A DNA stretch of 64,000 nucleotides from Shimwellia blattae DSM 4481 = NBRC 105725 (GCF_000262305.1 NC_017910.1:2666001-2730000), one strand, 5' to 3'. Positions 8,847 to 17,847 are shown, counted from the stretch's first letter. Notes: generated from the letters alone by a model not told the origin. Numbers and translations: made by a program.

Positions 8847-9962
8847 CTACCCGATACACTTCAGCAGCAGATAACCACACAGCGCCGCCCAGGCAAGCGC
8901 GGGCAGCGAATAAAGATGAAAACGCCACCAGATACGCCGGTCCGCCGCCATACGCAGCGCAATCAGGTTAGCCATCGATCCGGGCAATAGCCCGAACCCG
9001 CCAATATTCACCGCCCAGGCCAGCACCCGATCCGCAGGCAGATAATTCACCAGCAAAATCGTGGCGGGCACATTACTGATAACCTGAGAAAGCCCGATCC
9101 CGGCGGCAAATACGCCCCCCTGCCCCAGGCCTGCCAGCGCCGGTAAGTCGCGGGTCAGCACCGGCAGTTGTGTCAGCAGGTGCACATCAATAAACATCAC
9201 CACAAACACCGCCAGCAGGGTCCAGTCGATGGAGGTGATCACCCGGCGGGCAAACCCCAGAAAGATAAGCGCCACGATAATCAGCCCCACCAGCGGCTGG
9301 CGAAGCTCCAGCGCGGTAATAAAGATCCCGTAGCCCACGGCGCTGGCCACCAGCAATCGGCGCCGCCAGTCAACCCGCTCCGTGGAGGCGTGATACACCA
9401 GCGGGCGGGCCGGGAAGCACCACCAGCACAGGATCAGCAAACTCACCATCAGCACGGCGGCCAGCGGCAGCATCTCCAGAATGTACCCGGTGAATGTCAG
9501 GCCCGAGCGCCCCCACAGCAGAATATTTTGCGGGTTGCCGATGGGGGTCAGCAGCGAGCCGCTATTGACCGCCAGCGCTTCGAAAATAATTAACCGGCTC
9601 ACCGGCAGCGCACACATTTTGCGCAGAATAATGGTCAGCGGCACAATAATAAACAGCGCCACATCGTTGGTCAGAAAGGTGGATAACAGTGCGGCAGCGG
9701 CCACCATAAACAGTGCCAGGGCGCGCTCGGTACGAAACCGGCGCACCATTTTACGCCCCAGCACATCAAAGTAGCCGCTCAGCTCCATGCCTTTGGTCAG
9801 CATCATCAGGCCGCTGAGGGTAATAATGGTTTTCCAGTCAATGGCGCCGGGCCACGCCCGGGGGTGGAACGGAACAAACAGGCAGAGCAGCAGACCGGTG
9901 ACCAGCAATAGCTGTAAAAAACGATCGCGCATCACGGCGCGAACCAGAGGGGTAACTATCAC
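8847..9962 (-). CDS. ybiR: Putative ion transporter YbiR (ArsB/NhaD superfamily)
   Basis: 371 residues with about ten hydrophobic helices. Conserved stretches include FLTNDVALFI, LTPIGNPQN and SQVISNVPATI, the paired half-helix motifs of the citrate/arsenite/sodium transporter group. It follows E. coli YbiR over the whole length. It starts 5 bases after the mntR stop, so both are probably one transcript, which hints at a role linked to metal or cation balance; the substrate is not known. Confidence 0.9.
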   Translation of the reverse strand: MIVTPLVRAVMRDRFLQLLLVTGLLLCLFVPFHPRAWPGAIDWKTIITLSGLMMLTKGMELSGYFDVLGRKMVRRFRTERALALFMVAAAALLSTFLTNDVALFIIVPLTIILRKMCALPVSRLIIFEALAVNSGSLLTPIGNPQNILLWGRSGLTFTGYILEMLPLAAVLMVSLLILCWWCFPARPLVYHASTERVDWRRRLLVASAVGYGIFITALELRQPLVGLIIVALIFLGFARRVITSIDWTLLAVFVVMFIDVHLLTQLPVLTRDLPALAGLGQGGVFAAGIGLSQVISNVPATILLVNYLPADRVLAWAVNIGGFGLLPGSMANLIALRMAADRRIWWRFHLYSLPALAWAALCGYLLLKCIG

Positions 9963-9967
9963 GGTGA

Positions 9968-10429
9968 TCAGCCTTTGCGGGCCGTGAACTGGCGGAAGAT
10001 TTCCAGCGTCTCGTCACTGACATGGTGCTCAATGCCTTCGGCATCGCGCCGGGCCGTATCGGCACTCACCCCGAGGGTTAACAGAAAGTTTTCCACAATA
10101 TGGTGGCGCTCGCGGCTGGCCTGGGCCTGTTTCTCCCCTTCAGGGGTCAGAGAGACTCCGCGCCACGGGATCTGCTCAATCAGCCCCACCGATGCCAGGC
10201 GCTTTAGCATTTTGGCAACGGTCGGCTGGGATACCCCGAGCCGGGCGGCCATATCCACCTGGCGCGCTTCGCCGCTTTCGCGGATCAGATCGTCAATCAG
10301 CTCCAGGTAGTCATCAATCAGCTCACGCCGGTGAGCCTCCCGGACCTGGCGGAACCCCGCGACATGCTCTTCCACATTAACCAGCTGGGACTCTTTTTTT
10401 ATGACGGGCTTACCTGCCTGACGGCTCAT
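9968..10429 (-). CDS. mntR: Manganese-responsive regulator MntR
   Basis: 153 residues of the DtxR/MntR family. An N-terminal winged helix (about 40-100, QVDMAARLGVSQPTVAKML) is followed by the metal-binding dimer domain with the EGIEHHVSDETLE segment holding the His and Glu ligands. With Mn(II) it represses mntH and mntS and affects mntP in E. coli. It is divergent from mntS; the space between holds a MntR palindrome. Nearly the same length as E. coli MntR, with an ATG start. Confidence 0.96.
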   Translation of the reverse strand: MSRQAGKPVIKKESQLVNVEEHVAGFRQVREAHRRELIDDYLELIDDLIRESGEARQVDMAARLGVSQPTVAKMLKRLASVGLIEQIPWRGVSLTPEGEKQAQASRERHHIVENFLLTLGVSADTARRDAEGIEHHVSDETLEIFRQFTARKG

Positions 10430-10536
10430 ATTGCGTTCTCCGGGGCAACGTCGCCAATGGGGGCGACAAAAGAGCGCTCATTGTAAACCACAGTGCCAAA
10501 ACAACAAAAAAATAACGAAATAGCAATAGCTATAAA

Positions 10537-10554
10537 ATATAGCCTGTGCTATAT
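10537..10554. promoter_or_regulatory. MntR operator upstream of mntS
   Basis: ATATAGC-CTGT-GCTATAT is a perfect 7-base palindrome resembling the known MntR site (ATAGC...GCTAT). A second, weaker copy (TAGCAATAGCTA) starts at 10521. It lies about 60 bases before the mntS start. Confidence 0.78.
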
Positions 10555-10612
10555 CTGTATGTAATCTCATCGCCAGAACGGAGTCTGGTCAGAACAGCGG
10601 GAGGAAAAGCTG

Positions 10613-10741
10613 ATGAACGAACTCAAAAGGTGCTTAGCTGTGTTTACTCACTCACCCTTTCAGGTGCGCCTGAAATTACTCACCATGATCTGCGATCTGG
10701 TTAACGGCAAACCACAAAATAAACCGGATATGCCGTCCTGA
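10613..10741 (+). CDS. mntS: Small protein MntS (manganese homeostasis)
   Basis: 42 codons from ATG, preceded by GAGGAAAAG as ribosome site. The peptide begins MNELKRCLAVFTHSPF and ends PQNKPDMPS, closely matching the 42-residue E. coli MntS, including the HSPF and CDLVN-KPQ segments. In E. coli MntS is made when manganese is scarce; it raises intracellular manganese, probably by blocking the MntP exporter. The MntR palindrome upstream and the divergent mntR gene support the call. Confidence 0.93.
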   Translation: MNELKRCLAVFTHSPFQVRLKLLTMICDLVNGKPQNKPDMPS

Positions 10742-11041
10742 TCCGGGCCCGGCCAGTTCGGGCCACGCCCTCTTCCCCCGGGTGCTTATGCCATGCCCGC
10801 CGTTTTTTTCGTCCTGATCCCTGCCCGTTTCCCCTCTCTGTGGTCTTTTGTCAGTTTTTGTAGTCCGACTCGCAAAACAAGTGGTTACCAGCCATTGATT
10901 TGATCGAATAACCCCTTTATCTTCATGCTGCCGGCAGGCGTGCCCCCACGCCGGGCAATATCCCGTGTCCACCACGCACATTATCCGTCCTGACCAGCCA
11001 GATACCGCCAGAGTTTGCCTGAGGTGTAAGAGCCGTAACTT
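10742..11041. other. Gene-free stretch between mntS and opgE
   Basis: 300 bases with no convincing gene. A GC-rich repeat (GGGCCCGGCC...GGGCC) follows the mntS stop, and a GCCCGCCGTTTTTTT segment near 10798 may end the mntS transcript. The last 100 bases should hold the opgE promoter, but no clear boxes are seen. Confidence 0.5.
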
Positions 11042-12643
11042 ATGACTGCTACCGTAAAATCCGCTTCAGCCACCCGTCGCGTGGCCTTTTCCCTCTGGCC
11101 TGGGTTTTATTTTCTCCAGTCGCTGCTGATTAACACGGCCCTCGGTTATGGTGTCAGCCTGCTGTATGCCGCCGCCTCCTGCTGTGTGCTGCTGGTGCTG
11201 TGGCAGCTAGCCCCCCGTTTACAAAAAACGCTGACAGGCTTCTGGACATTACTCGCCGCCAGCTATTACCCGTTTGGCCAGACCTGGGGCGCCCCCAACT
11301 TTAATACCCTGCTGGCGATGCACGCGACCGACGTGCAGGAGTCCGCCGAAATGCTGACCCTGTTCCCCTGGCACAGCTACGCGGTGTCGCTGGTTATCCT
11401 GGCCCTGGGTGCCGTGGCGCTGTGGCGCCCGCGCACAGCCCGCCCGCGCTGGGAGCTTTTGCACAGTGCCGCTCTGGTTTTCAGCCTGGTGTGTTACTTT
11501 ATTCTGCCCGTGCACAACTACCTGACCGGCTGGGGGCTCACCCTGCTGGAGACCGGCTACCCCACCGGGCGCTTTGTGCGCGATGTGATTATCAGTAACC
11601 AGGAGGTCATGCAGGAGCAGGCGCGGATGAAACAGCTCGCCCGCCAGAAAGATGCCTGGACCCTGGTCTCAGTAAAGCCCCGTTACCATATATATGTGGT
11701 GGTGATTGGCGAAAGCGCCCGGCGGGATGCGCTGGGTGCCTTTGGCGGGCACTGGGACAATACCCCTTTTGCCAGCCGCGTGAAGGGGGTGTTCTTTCAG
11801 GACTATATTGCCGCCAGCGGCTCTACCCAGAAGTCGCTCGGCCTCACCCTCAACCGGGTGGTCGACGGGAAACCCCAGTATCAGGATAATTTTGTCACCC
11901 TGGCCAACCGGGCCGGGTTTCAGTCATGGTGGTTTTCCAACCAGGGGCAAATTGGCACCTATGATACCGCCATCGCCAGTATTGCCCGGCGGGCGGACGA
12001 AGTGCACTTTCTGAAAGACGGGAACTTTGAGGCCAGTAAGGATACCTCCGATGAGCAACTGCTGAAAATGACCGCCCAGGTGCTGGCGGTTCCCCGCAGC
12101 CAGCCCCAGTTGATCGTGCTGCATCTGATGGGCTCACACCCGCAGGCCTGCGACCGGACACACCAGCAATACCGGGAGTTTGTCCAGTCGAAGGAGACCT
12201 CCTGCTATCTGTACAGCATTACCCGGACCGATAACCTGCTGGCGCAGCTTTACCAGCAGCTGCGCGACAGCGGGGAGAGCTTCTCCATGGCCTATTTTTC
12301 CGATCACGGGCTGGCGCTGAAACAGCGCGGCACAGCGGAGCAGTATCTGGCCCATGATGATGCCTTCCGGCAGAATTTCCAGGTGCCGTTTATGGTGCTC
12401 TCCAGCGATGATACCCGCCACCGTCTGATTACCGCCCGGCGATCCGCCAATGATTTTCTTCACTTTTTTTCCCAGTGGACCGGTATCAAAACCCGGGAGC
12501 TGGTCAGCAAATACCGCTTTATCTCCGGCGAGCCCGCCGGGAAAGTGTCCGTGACCAGTTTTAAACTGCAAAAAGTGGACTACAACCGGCTGGGGAATGA
12601 TCTGTTTACCGGCGCCGATCCGAAACTGCCCGGTTTTCGCTGA
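11042..12643 (+). CDS. opgE: Phosphoethanolamine transferase OpgE (YbiP)
   Basis: 533 residues. Four to five N-terminal transmembrane helices (about 15-165) anchor a periplasmic alkaline-phosphatase-like sulfatase domain (about 215-490). The domain shows VVIGESARRDALGAFG, with the metal and the catalytic Thr expected near GSTQKSLGLT, plus LHLMGSHPQAC and YFSDHGLA. In E. coli this protein adds phosphoethanolamine to osmoregulated periplasmic glucans. The match to E. coli YbiP runs end to end, up to the C-terminal KVDYNRLGNDLF. Confidence 0.93.
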   Translation: MTATVKSASATRRVAFSLWPGFYFLQSLLINTALGYGVSLLYAAASCCVLLVLWQLAPRLQKTLTGFWTLLAASYYPFGQTWGAPNFNTLLAMHATDVQESAEMLTLFPWHSYAVSLVILALGAVALWRPRTARPRWELLHSAALVFSLVCYFILPVHNYLTGWGLTLLETGYPTGRFVRDVIISNQEVMQEQARMKQLARQKDAWTLVSVKPRYHIYVVVIGESARRDALGAFGGHWDNTPFASRVKGVFFQDYIAASGSTQKSLGLTLNRVVDGKPQYQDNFVTLANRAGFQSWWFSNQGQIGTYDTAIASIARRADEVHFLKDGNFEASKDTSDEQLLKMTAQVLAVPRSQPQLIVLHLMGSHPQACDRTHQQYREFVQSKETSCYLYSITRTDNLLAQLYQQLRDSGESFSMAYFSDHGLALKQRGTAEQYLAHDDAFRQNFQVPFMVLSSDDTRHRLITARRSANDFLHFFSQWTGIKTRELVSKYRFISGEPAGKVSVTSFKLQKVDYNRLGNDLFTGADPKLPGFR

Positions 12644-12658
12644 TCGCAGGCAAAAAAA

Positions 12659-12678
12659 AATCCGCCCGGAGGCGGATT
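12659..12678. terminator. Bidirectional terminator between opgE and ompX
   Basis: AATCCGCC / GGCGGATT arms around CGGA, with an A run before and a T run after, between two convergent genes. Confidence 0.9.
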
Positions 12679-12697
12679 TTTCTCTGCAGGCAGAGGA

Positions 12698-13207
12698 TCA
12701 GAAGCGGTAACCCGCGCCCACGATCCAGGTGCCAACATCAACACTGCGGATGCGGCTCTGCTCGTAGCCAACATCCAGAGCAACCATTTCCCACGGGTTG
12801 AACTGCAGACCAGCACCGTAAGAGAAGCCAGCATCTGATGTGCTACCGTTATGAGAACCTTCGGTTCTCTGGAAACGACCAGCACCAACACCCACAACAC
12901 CGTAGATGCTTGCCCAGTCAGTCAGACGGTAAACAGGACCCGCAGTGATTCCGTAGTACTGGTCTTTGTGGTAACCGTCACCGGAACGATTCTTTTCAGT
13001 GTAGGTGAAGGAAGCGATCACACCCAGCGGATTGCTATCGTCGAATTCATAACGATATTTTAAGTTAAAGCCGCTTGCTTTGTTCGCTTTACCCTGCATA
13101 TCGCTCTGAGCATAGCCACCAGTTACGGTTGCAGTGCCTGCGAACGCAGTACCAGTAGAAACGGCCAGAACACAAGCCAGAGCTGAAAGACACGCAATTT
13201 TTTTCAT
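12698..13207 (-). CDS. ompX: Outer membrane protein OmpX
   Basis: 169 residues: a signal peptide (cleavage near TAFA/GT) and a small eight-strand beta-barrel of the OmpX/Ail/Lom family. TVTGGYAQSD, YGVVGVGAGRFQ and the closing EQSRIRSVDVGTWIVGAGYRF-type end with terminal Phe are conserved. Loop regions (about 88-96 and 120-128) differ from E. coli, as expected for surface loops. The ATG at 13207 follows a GAGGTGG ribosome site; the GTG two codons earlier is less likely. A 340-base upstream region leaves room for a long regulated leader. Confidence 0.96.
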   Translation of the reverse strand: MKKIACLSALACVLAVSTGTAFAGTATVTGGYAQSDMQGKANKASGFNLKYRYEFDDSNPLGVIASFTYTEKNRSGDGYHKDQYYGITAGPVYRLTDWASIYGVVGVGAGRFQRTEGSHNGSTSDAGFSYGAGLQFNPWEMVALDVGYEQSRIRSVDVGTWIVGAGYRF

Positions 13208-13556
13208 AACCACCTCAAATGTGCTTCAAATAAGTCCCATGCGATAAATATATCAAAGTATTTAGGAAACTTTTAGTAGTTCCTGATGTCGCATGAGCTC
13301 TTGGTGTAACAGAACATTTCCATGAGTGATTGTTTTTCATCCAGACAAACAGCAATCACACCTTTTTCTGTCCCGTAACGGGCAACTCTGTCATCATCAA
13401 ATTGTCTTATGCTTCGGTTACTTTAACCGGCATATGGCTATTTTACTACTCAGTTGAACTTTTTGTTAAATGAACAATCAAGCCATTCGTGCTATTTAAG
13501 CAACCTTGAGTAGTCTTACCTATCATCATACATACTGACACAGGTTTACAAGGCCC
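13208..13556. other. Gene-free stretch between ompX and rhtA (divergent promoters)
   Basis: 349 bases, richer in A+T than the flanking genes. Two small hairpins are visible (CCCGTaaCGGG near 13373 and CGGTTACTTTAACCGG near 13416). It must hold the ompX and rhtA promoters. No small protein or RNA gene can be supported. Confidence 0.5.
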
Positions 13557-14426
13557 ATGATGCCCTCTTCCCAGACCAGCATACCCCGCTGGGCACCGGT
13601 ACTGATTCTACTTATTGCAATGGTTTCTATCCAGGGCGGCGCCTCGCTGGCCAAAACCCTGTTTCCGCTGGTGGGGGCTGAGGGGGTCACCGCGCTGCGG
13701 CTCGGCATTGGCACCGTCATCCTGGTGCTGTTTTTCAAACCCTGGCGCCTGCGCTTTACCCGCGAACAGCGCCTTCCCCTGCTATGTTACGGGCTGGCGC
13801 TGGGCGGGATGAACTACCTGTTCTACCTCTCATTACAGCGGATCCCGCTGGGGATTGCGGTCGCCCTTGAATTTACCGGCCCACTGGCCATTGCGCTGTT
13901 TGCTTCCCGGCGCGGGGTGGATTTCCTCTGGGTATTACTGGCAGTGGTGGGGTTATGGTTCCTGCTGCCCCTGGGCCAGTCTGTGTCCGCCATCGATCTG
14001 ACGGGGGCCCTGTTCGCCCTTGGCGCGGGGGCCTGCTGGGCCATTTATATTCTCAGCGGCGCCCGGGCCGGGGCCGGACACGGCCCGGCGACGGTGGCGG
14101 CAGGCTCGGTAATTGCGGCGATCATTTTTGTCCCCCTCGGGGCTTTCCAGGCAGAGACCTCTATTTTCAGCTGGTCGCTGCTGCCCCTCGGGCTTGGGAT
14201 TGCATTATTGTCCACGGCGCTGCCCTATTCGCTGGAGATGATAGCCCTGACGCGGCTACCGGCGCGCACGTTCGGCACCCTGATGAGCCTGGAGCCTGCG
14301 GTGGGGGCCCTGTCTGGCATGCTGTTTCTTGGCGAAATGCTCACCCGCACCCAGACGCTGGCGTTACTGGCGATTATTGCGGCCTCTGCGGGCTCAACGC
14401 TGACCATGAAACAAACCGGCCGCTAA
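13557..14426 (+). CDS. rhtA: Threonine/homoserine exporter RhtA (EamA family)
   Basis: 289 residues with ten helices in two EamA repeats (about 15-140 and 150-285). It follows E. coli RhtA closely (SIQGGASLAKTLFP, GGMNYLFYLSLQ, LPYSLEMIALTRLP). The family exports threonine and homoserine from the cytoplasm. The start follows an AAGG ribosome site; a second ATG directly after is also possible. Confidence 0.93.
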   Translation: MMPSSQTSIPRWAPVLILLIAMVSIQGGASLAKTLFPLVGAEGVTALRLGIGTVILVLFFKPWRLRFTREQRLPLLCYGLALGGMNYLFYLSLQRIPLGIAVALEFTGPLAIALFASRRGVDFLWVLLAVVGLWFLLPLGQSVSAIDLTGALFALGAGACWAIYILSGARAGAGHGPATVAAGSVIAAIIFVPLGAFQAETSIFSWSLLPLGLGIALLSTALPYSLEMIALTRLPARTFGTLMSLEPAVGALSGMLFLGEMLTRTQTLALLAIIAASAGSTLTMKQTGR

Positions 14427-14501
14427 AATTAAATCTGTTGATATAAATCAGGAATAAGTCAATATTTCTGGCCGCCTTGCTGGCCAGCCAATAATTCCGC
14501 T

Positions 14502-14525
14502 GACAGCCGCAACCCTGCGGCTGTC
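14502..14525 (+). terminator. Hairpin terminator after rhtA
   Basis: GACAGCCGCA / TGCGGCTGTC arms with a 4-base loop, followed by TTAATATTT. Confidence 0.8.
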
Positions 14526-14667
14526 TTAATATTTCATAAATCCTTCATAAACCAGCACTGTTTACAGAGCGCTCTCATAATACACTGATATTTAATGATT
14601 AATATTTTCAATCATAATACTCCTATTCAACTGATAGGTATTATCCCGCACGGCGCAGGAAAAATTC

Positions 14668-14682
14668 GGTGCTATACTTAAT
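14668..14682 (+). promoter_or_regulatory. dps promoter, extended -10 of sigma S type
   Basis: GGTGCTATACTTAAT about 45 bases upstream of the dps start matches the E. coli dps -10 region (CTATACTTAA), used by sigma S in stationary phase and by OxyR-activated sigma 70. The upstream A+T tract (14580-14640) may bind IHF or Fis, but no exact site is claimed. Confidence 0.7.
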
Positions 14683-14726
14683 GCCGTTCAGTAATCAGGA
14701 CTATTACATCAAGAGGATATGAGATT

Positions 14727-15230
14727 ATGAGTACCGCTAAATTGGTAAAAACTAAAACTACTGATCTGGTTTATACCCGTAACGATGTTGCGGACAGTGA
14801 AAAGAAAGCCACCGTTGAGCTGCTGAACCGCCAGGTTATCCAGTTTATCGATCTGTCGCTGATCACCAAACAGGCTCACTGGAACATGCGCGGTGCTAAT
14901 TTTATTGCGGTCCACGAAATGCTCGATGGTTTCCGTACCGCACTGACCGATCATCTGGACACCATGGCGGAACGCGCCGTTCAGCTGGGTGGCGTGGCGC
15001 TGGGCACAACCCAGGTTATCAACAGCAATACACCGCTGAAAAGCTACCCGCTGGATATCCACTCAGTACAGGATCACCTGAAAGAGCTGGCCGAGCGTTA
15101 TGCGGTAGTGGCAAATGACATCCGTAAAGCCATTTCAGAAGCCAAAGACGAAGACACAGCAGACATTTTCACTGCTGCATCACGGGATCTGGATAAATTC
15201 CTGTGGTTTATTGAAGCAAATATCGAATAA
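14727..15230 (+). CDS. dps: DNA-binding ferritin-like protein Dps
   Basis: 167 residues, the same length as E. coli Dps and almost identical. The lysine-rich N-terminal tail (STAKLVKTKTTD) binds DNA. The four-helix ferritin fold carries the intersubunit ferroxidase ligands in AHWNMRGANF and EMLDGFRTALTDHLD. The dodecamer stores iron, uses up hydrogen peroxide and packs DNA in starved cells. Confidence 0.98.
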   Translation: MSTAKLVKTKTTDLVYTRNDVADSEKKATVELLNRQVIQFIDLSLITKQAHWNMRGANFIAVHEMLDGFRTALTDHLDTMAERAVQLGGVALGTTQVINSNTPLKSYPLDIHSVQDHLKELAERYAVVANDIRKAISEAKDEDTADIFTAASRDLDKFLWFIEANIE

Positions 15231-15245
15231 ATTTCCCTGCATTAT

Positions 15246-15264
15246 CCCTCTCCGCCGGAGAGGG
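15246..15264 (+). terminator. dps terminator hairpin
   Basis: CCCTCTCC / GGAGAGGG arms around GCC, 15 bases after the dps stop; no long T run. Confidence 0.75.
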
Positions 15265-15278
15265 ATGCACCATAATGA

Positions 15279-15295
15279 TGCACCTTCGTAGTGCA
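15279..15295. promoter_or_regulatory. Possible distal NtrC-like site
   Basis: TGCACC-TTCGT-AGTGCA fits the NtrC dyad with one mismatch, about 225 bases before the glnH sigma54 promoter. It could act as an enhancer; weaker than the proximal site. Confidence 0.4.
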
Positions 15296-15424
15296 ATCTC
15301 CCACCCAACGTTAATTTTCTGTATAAATCACATCACAAAAACGTTAACCAGAGATTGTTTTACCCGTGGCCCACAGGGTAAAAAGAATAACTGGCTGCAT
15401 CCCTTTCCAGGCGCACCAAAACAG

Positions 15425-15441
15425 AGCACCAAAATGGTGCA
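15425..15441. promoter_or_regulatory. NtrC binding site of the glnHPQ operon
   Basis: AGCACC-AAAAT-GGTGCA is a near-perfect NtrC dyad, about 85 bases upstream of the sigma54 promoter. A half site (GCGCACC) lies just before it. Confidence 0.82.
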
Positions 15442-15515
15442 TTTCGCCACTATTGCATCCATTTTTATGCAATGCTACAAAAATAGTTCCCTGTTAAATC
15501 AGCACGTTGAAAAGA

Positions 15516-15531
15516 TGGCATGATTCTTTCA
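15516..15531 (+). promoter_or_regulatory. Sigma54 promoter (glnHp2 type)
   Basis: TGGCAT-GATTC-TTTCA has the -24/-12 GG...TC spacing of sigma54 promoters and sits upstream of glnH as in E. coli glnHp2, with NtrC sites further upstream. Confidence 0.78.
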
Positions 15532-15587
15532 TACCAGAGTCTTGCTTACCCAGGGGACAGCCCCGTGGATTAATCAAAGGAAATGCT

Positions 15588-16331
15588 ATGAAGTCTATGT
15601 TTAAAGTTTCACTGGCCGCACTCTCCCTGGCTTTTGCCGTTTCAGCACAGGCGGCGGACAAGCTGGTTGTCGCGACAGATACCGCCTTTGTCCCGTTCGA
15701 ATTTAAACAGGGCAATAAATATGTCGGCTTCGATGTGGATTTATGGGACGCGATTGCCAAAGAGCTGAAACTGGATTACACCCTGAAACCGATGGACTTC
15801 AGCGGCATTATCCCGGCGCTGCAGACCAAAAACGTTGACCTTGCTCTGGCCGGTATCACCATTACCGACGAGCGCAAAAAAGCGATTGATTTCTCCGATG
15901 GCTACTACAAAAGCGGCCTGCTGGTGATGGTAAAAGCCAGTAATGACGAGGTAAAAAGTGTTAAAGATCTGGACGGTAAAATCGTTGCCGTGAAGAGCGG
16001 CACCGGCTCGGTCGACTACGCAAAAGCCAATATTAAAACCAAAGATCTGCGCCAGTTCCCGAATATCGACAACGCCTACATGGAGTTAGGTACTAACCGG
16101 GCAGACGCGGTACTGCACGACACCCCGAATATTCTTTACTTCATCAAAACCGCCGGTCACGGTCAGTTCAAAGCGGTAGGCGAATCGCTGGAAGCCCAGC
16201 AGTACGGTATCGCCTTCCCGAAAGGTAACGATGCGCTGCGCGAAAAGGTTAACGGTGCGCTGAAAACCCTGCGTGATAACGGCACCTACAACCAGATCTA
16301 CAAAAAATGGTTCGGCACCGAACCTAAATAA
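15588..16331 (+). CDS. glnH: Periplasmic glutamine-binding protein GlnH
   Basis: 247 residues. The signal peptide ends at AQAA/DK. The mature two-lobe solute-binding fold has DTAFVPFEFKQG, GITITDERKKAIDFSDGYY and HDTPNILYF, as in E. coli GlnH. It binds L-glutamine and delivers it to GlnPQ. The ATG at 15588 follows an AAAGGAAA ribosome site; an upstream in-frame ATG lacks a signal-peptide context. Confidence 0.97.
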   Translation: MKSMFKVSLAALSLAFAVSAQAADKLVVATDTAFVPFEFKQGNKYVGFDVDLWDAIAKELKLDYTLKPMDFSGIIPALQTKNVDLALAGITITDERKKAIDFSDGYYKSGLLVMVKASNDEVKSVKDLDGKIVAVKSGTGSVDYAKANIKTKDLRQFPNIDNAYMELGTNRADAVLHDTPNILYFIKTAGHGQFKAVGESLEAQQYGIAFPKGNDALREKVNGALKTLRDNGTYNQIYKKWFGTEPK

Positions 16332-16412
16332 TAATAACAAGATGTAGTTATCACCTCAGGGGCGGCGTTACGCCCCTGCTATTTTTGAACCACGGTAATA
16401 CAGGATATTATT

Positions 16413-17072
16413 ATGCAGTTTGACTGGAGTGCCATCTGGCCCGCCATCCCGCTCCTGCTTGAAGGGGCAAAAATGACGCTGCTGATCTCGGTCATCGGGT
16501 TGCTGGGCGGCTTAGTGATTGGCCTGATAGCGGGTTTTGCCCGCTCCTTCGGCGGCTGGCTTGCCAACCATATCGCCCTGGTATTTATCGAAGTTATCCG
16601 CGGCACACCGATTGTCGTCCAGGTAATGTTTATCTACTTCGCCCTGCCGATGGCCTTTAGCGATCTGCGCATCGATCCGTTCAGCGCCGCAGTGGTCACC
16701 ATTATGATCAACTCCGGTGCCTATATTGCAGAAATCACCCGTGGTGCCGTGCTCTCCATTCACCGGGGCTTTCGCGAAGCGGGCCTGGCACTGGGGCTCT
16801 CCCGCTGGGAAACCATTCGCTATGTGATTATGCCGCTGGCCCTGCGCCGTATGCTGCCGCCGCTGGGTAACCAGTGGATCATCAGCATTAAAGATACCTC
16901 GCTGTTTATTGTTATCGGCGTGGCCGAGCTGACCCGCCAGGGCCAGGAAATTATTGCCGGTAACTTCCGCGCGCTGGAAATCTGGAGCGCCGTGGCAGTT
17001 ATCTATCTGATTATCACGCTGGTTCTGAGCTTTGTTCTGCGCCGCCTTGAAAAAAGGATGAAAATCCTGTGA
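16413..17072 (+). CDS. glnP: Glutamine ABC transporter permease GlnP
   Basis: 219 residues with five transmembrane helices and the EAA loop EAGLALGLSRWETIRYVIMP of polar amino acid permeases. Nearly identical to E. coli GlnP. It forms the membrane channel of the GlnHPQ importer; the stop overlaps the glnQ start. Confidence 0.97.
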   Translation: MQFDWSAIWPAIPLLLEGAKMTLLISVIGLLGGLVIGLIAGFARSFGGWLANHIALVFIEVIRGTPIVVQVMFIYFALPMAFSDLRIDPFSAAVVTIMINSGAYIAEITRGAVLSIHRGFREAGLALGLSRWETIRYVIMPLALRRMLPPLGNQWIISIKDTSLFIVIGVAELTRQGQEIIAGNFRALEIWSAVAVIYLIITLVLSFVLRRLEKRMKIL

Positions 17073-17791
17073 TTGAATTTAAAAACGTCTCCAAGCACTT
17101 CGGCCAGACCCAGGTGCTGCACAATATCGACCTGCATATTAAACAAGGTGAAGTGGTGGTGATTATCGGCCCGTCCGGCTCCGGTAAATCAACCCTGCTG
17201 CGCTGCATCAATAAGCTGGAGGAGATAACCAGCGGCGAGCTGATTGTTGACGGCATGAAGGTGAACGATCCTAAAGTGGACGAGCGCCTGATCCGCCAGG
17301 AAGCGGGCATGGTGTTCCAGCAGTTCTACCTGTTCCCGCATCTAACCGCGCTGGATAACGTGGCATTTGGCCCGCTGCGGGTGCGCCACACCAGCAAAAC
17401 CGATGCGGAACAGCAGGCCAAAGCGCTGCTGGCAAAGGTTGGCCTTGCTGAACGCGCCCATCACTACCCGTCTGAGCTCTCCGGTGGCCAGCAGCAGCGT
17501 GTGGCCATTGCCCGCGCGCTGGCGGTGAAGCCGAAGATGATGCTGTTTGATGAGCCCACCTCAGCCCTGGATCCGGAGCTGCGCCATGAAGTGCTGAAAG
17601 TGATGCAGGATCTGGCCGAAGAAGGCATGACCATGGTTATCGTCACCCATGAAATCGGCTTTGCTGAGAAGGTGGCCTCCCGGCTTATCTTCATTGATAA
17701 GGGGCGGATTGCGGAAGACGGCGATCCCCGCGAGCTGGTCAATAACCCGCAGAGCCCGCGCCTGAAAGAGTTCCTGCAGCACGTATCCTGA
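17069..17791 (+). CDS. glnQ: Glutamine ABC transporter ATPase GlnQ
   Basis: 240 residues with Walker A GPSGSGKST, signature LSGGQQQRV, Walker B MLFDEPTSALD and switch His in VTHE. It powers glutamine uptake with GlnP. The start is GTG, overlapping the glnP stop (GTGA), as in E. coli, which implies translational coupling. Confidence 0.97.
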   Translation: MIEFKNVSKHFGQTQVLHNIDLHIKQGEVVVIIGPSGSGKSTLLRCINKLEEITSGELIVDGMKVNDPKVDERLIRQEAGMVFQQFYLFPHLTALDNVAFGPLRVRHTSKTDAEQQAKALLAKVGLAERAHHYPSELSGGQQQRVAIARALAVKPKMMLFDEPTSALDPELRHEVLKVMQDLAEEGMTMVIVTHEIGFAEKVASRLIFIDKGRIAEDGDPRELVNNPQSPRLKEFLQHVS

Positions 17792-17800
17792 TGCCTTCAC

Positions 17801-17821
17801 GCCGCCAGAATCCCTGGCGGC
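17801..17821 (+). terminator. glnHPQ terminator
   Basis: GCCGCCAG / CTGGCGGC arms around AATCC, followed by ATTTTAGG; lies between convergent glnQ and rlmF. Confidence 0.85.
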
Positions 17822-17847
17822 ATTTTAGGTTGGCCTCAGCCAGTCAA

